64,000 nt of DNA, from the NCBI RefSeq assembly GCF_030845995.1, contig NZ_CP132719.1, positions 310,001-374,000 of the forward strand, in the 5' to 3' direction. This document shows positions 63,852 through 64,000 of the stretch, piece by piece. The notes under the pieces are model-generated. The model was not told the origin of the DNA and made no database searches. It was given only the letters and a program-made list of their open reading frames with translations. This DNA is from Geothrix sp. 21YS21S-4. Its GTDB lineage: Bacteria > Acidobacteriota > Holophagae > Holophagales > Holophagaceae. Numbering within the stretch: the first letter of the stretch is position 1; each line of letters starts with the position of its first letter. The translations under genes and the position numbers were made by a program.

Positions 63852-64000
63852 ATGATCCTGCGCAAAGAGTACTGGTTCGAAGCCGCCCATTTCATCTACA
63901 ACCATCCGGGCAAGTGCCGGAACCTGCATGGCCACAGCTACAAGCTGTTCGTGTCGCTGGAAGGGGCGGTGAACCCGGAGACGGGGATGATCATCGACTT
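63852..64000 (+). CDS. queD: 6-carboxytetrahydropterin synthase (QueD/PTPS), start only
   Basis: The first 49 complete codons are in the window. They include the catalytic Cys22 in GKCRNLHGHSY and zinc ligands His13 (FEAAHF), His26 and His28, which define the PTPS/QueD family. QueD converts dihydroneopterin triphosphate to 6-carboxytetrahydropterin for 7-deazaguanine (queuosine) synthesis; full length is normally 120-140 residues. ATG 63852 lies just after the terminator. A pterin-making PTPS role is the alternative. Confidence 0.92.
   Translation, partial: MILRKEYWFEAAHFIYNHPGKCRNLHGHSYKLFVSLEGAVNPETGMIID

Overview
The window is 64 kb of a GC-rich, Gram-negative bacterial chromosome. The gene set and the form of RNA polymerase beta (a cysteine-rich insertion near its N-terminus) suggest an Acidobacteriota member, possibly Holophagaceae (Geothrix-like). 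That placement is my inference from recall, not a search result.

Layout. (1) Positions 1-16.5 kb are mixed housekeeping. They hold a minus-strand oxidative-stress group (rubrerythrin, DUF3501-like, Dps, catalase cut by the window edge), small conserved proteins (YaiI/YqxD, DoxX), folE, two low-complexity proteins of unknown function, purM, an acyltransferase, an ScfR/RamB-type regulator divergent from isocitrate lyase, a secreted alpha/beta hydrolase, frr, a TSUP permease, a FadL-type porin and a 23S rRNA 2'-O-methyltransferase. (2) 16.5-30.9 kb is the translation/transcription block: tRNA-Tyr, tRNA-Gly, tRNA-Thr, tuf, rpmG, tRNA-Trp, secE, nusG, rplK, rplA, rplJ, rplL, rpoB, rpoC, with hairpin attenuators between some genes and a perfect terminator after rpoC. 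(3) 31.0-57.2 kb is an O-antigen-type polysaccharide locus inserted between rpoC and pnp. It has a plus-strand arm (30970-48497) and a minus-strand arm (57232-48469) that meet tail to tail. (4) 57.3-64 kb holds pnp, a WecA/MraY-family sugar-1-phosphate transferase, a very large SLBB polysaccharide export protein, and the start of queD.

The polysaccharide locus encodes parts of several sugar routes. WbpA/B/D/E homologues should make a UDP-2,3-diacetamido-uronic acid. WbpG-HisH-HisF homologues could convert an acetamido group to acetamidino. FnlA/B/C make UDP-N-acetyl-L-fucosamine, followed by a WbuB-like FucNAc transferase. Gmd plus perosamine synthase plus an LbH acetyltransferase should make GDP-N-acetylperosamine. 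A NeuB-family synthase, a CMP-sugar transferase and a PtmA-like SDR point to a nonulosonic acid, but the usual precursor-making enzymes are absent. In their place are a class III (GSA-aminomutase-like) aminotransferase, a nitrilase-family amidase and a TIM-barrel isomerase. Wzz, Wzx, Wzy, a WecA-like initiator and a Wza-like exporter complete a Wzy-dependent assembly set.

Base composition breaks from GC-rich to AT-rich inside wbpE (near 35.6 kb) and back inside the wbuB-like gene (near 50.9 kb). This looks like exchange of a central, strain-variable cassette between conserved flanks. The best candidates for undescribed biology are the nonulosonate-like module with its aminotransferase/amidase pair and the eight-cysteine insertion in RpoB.
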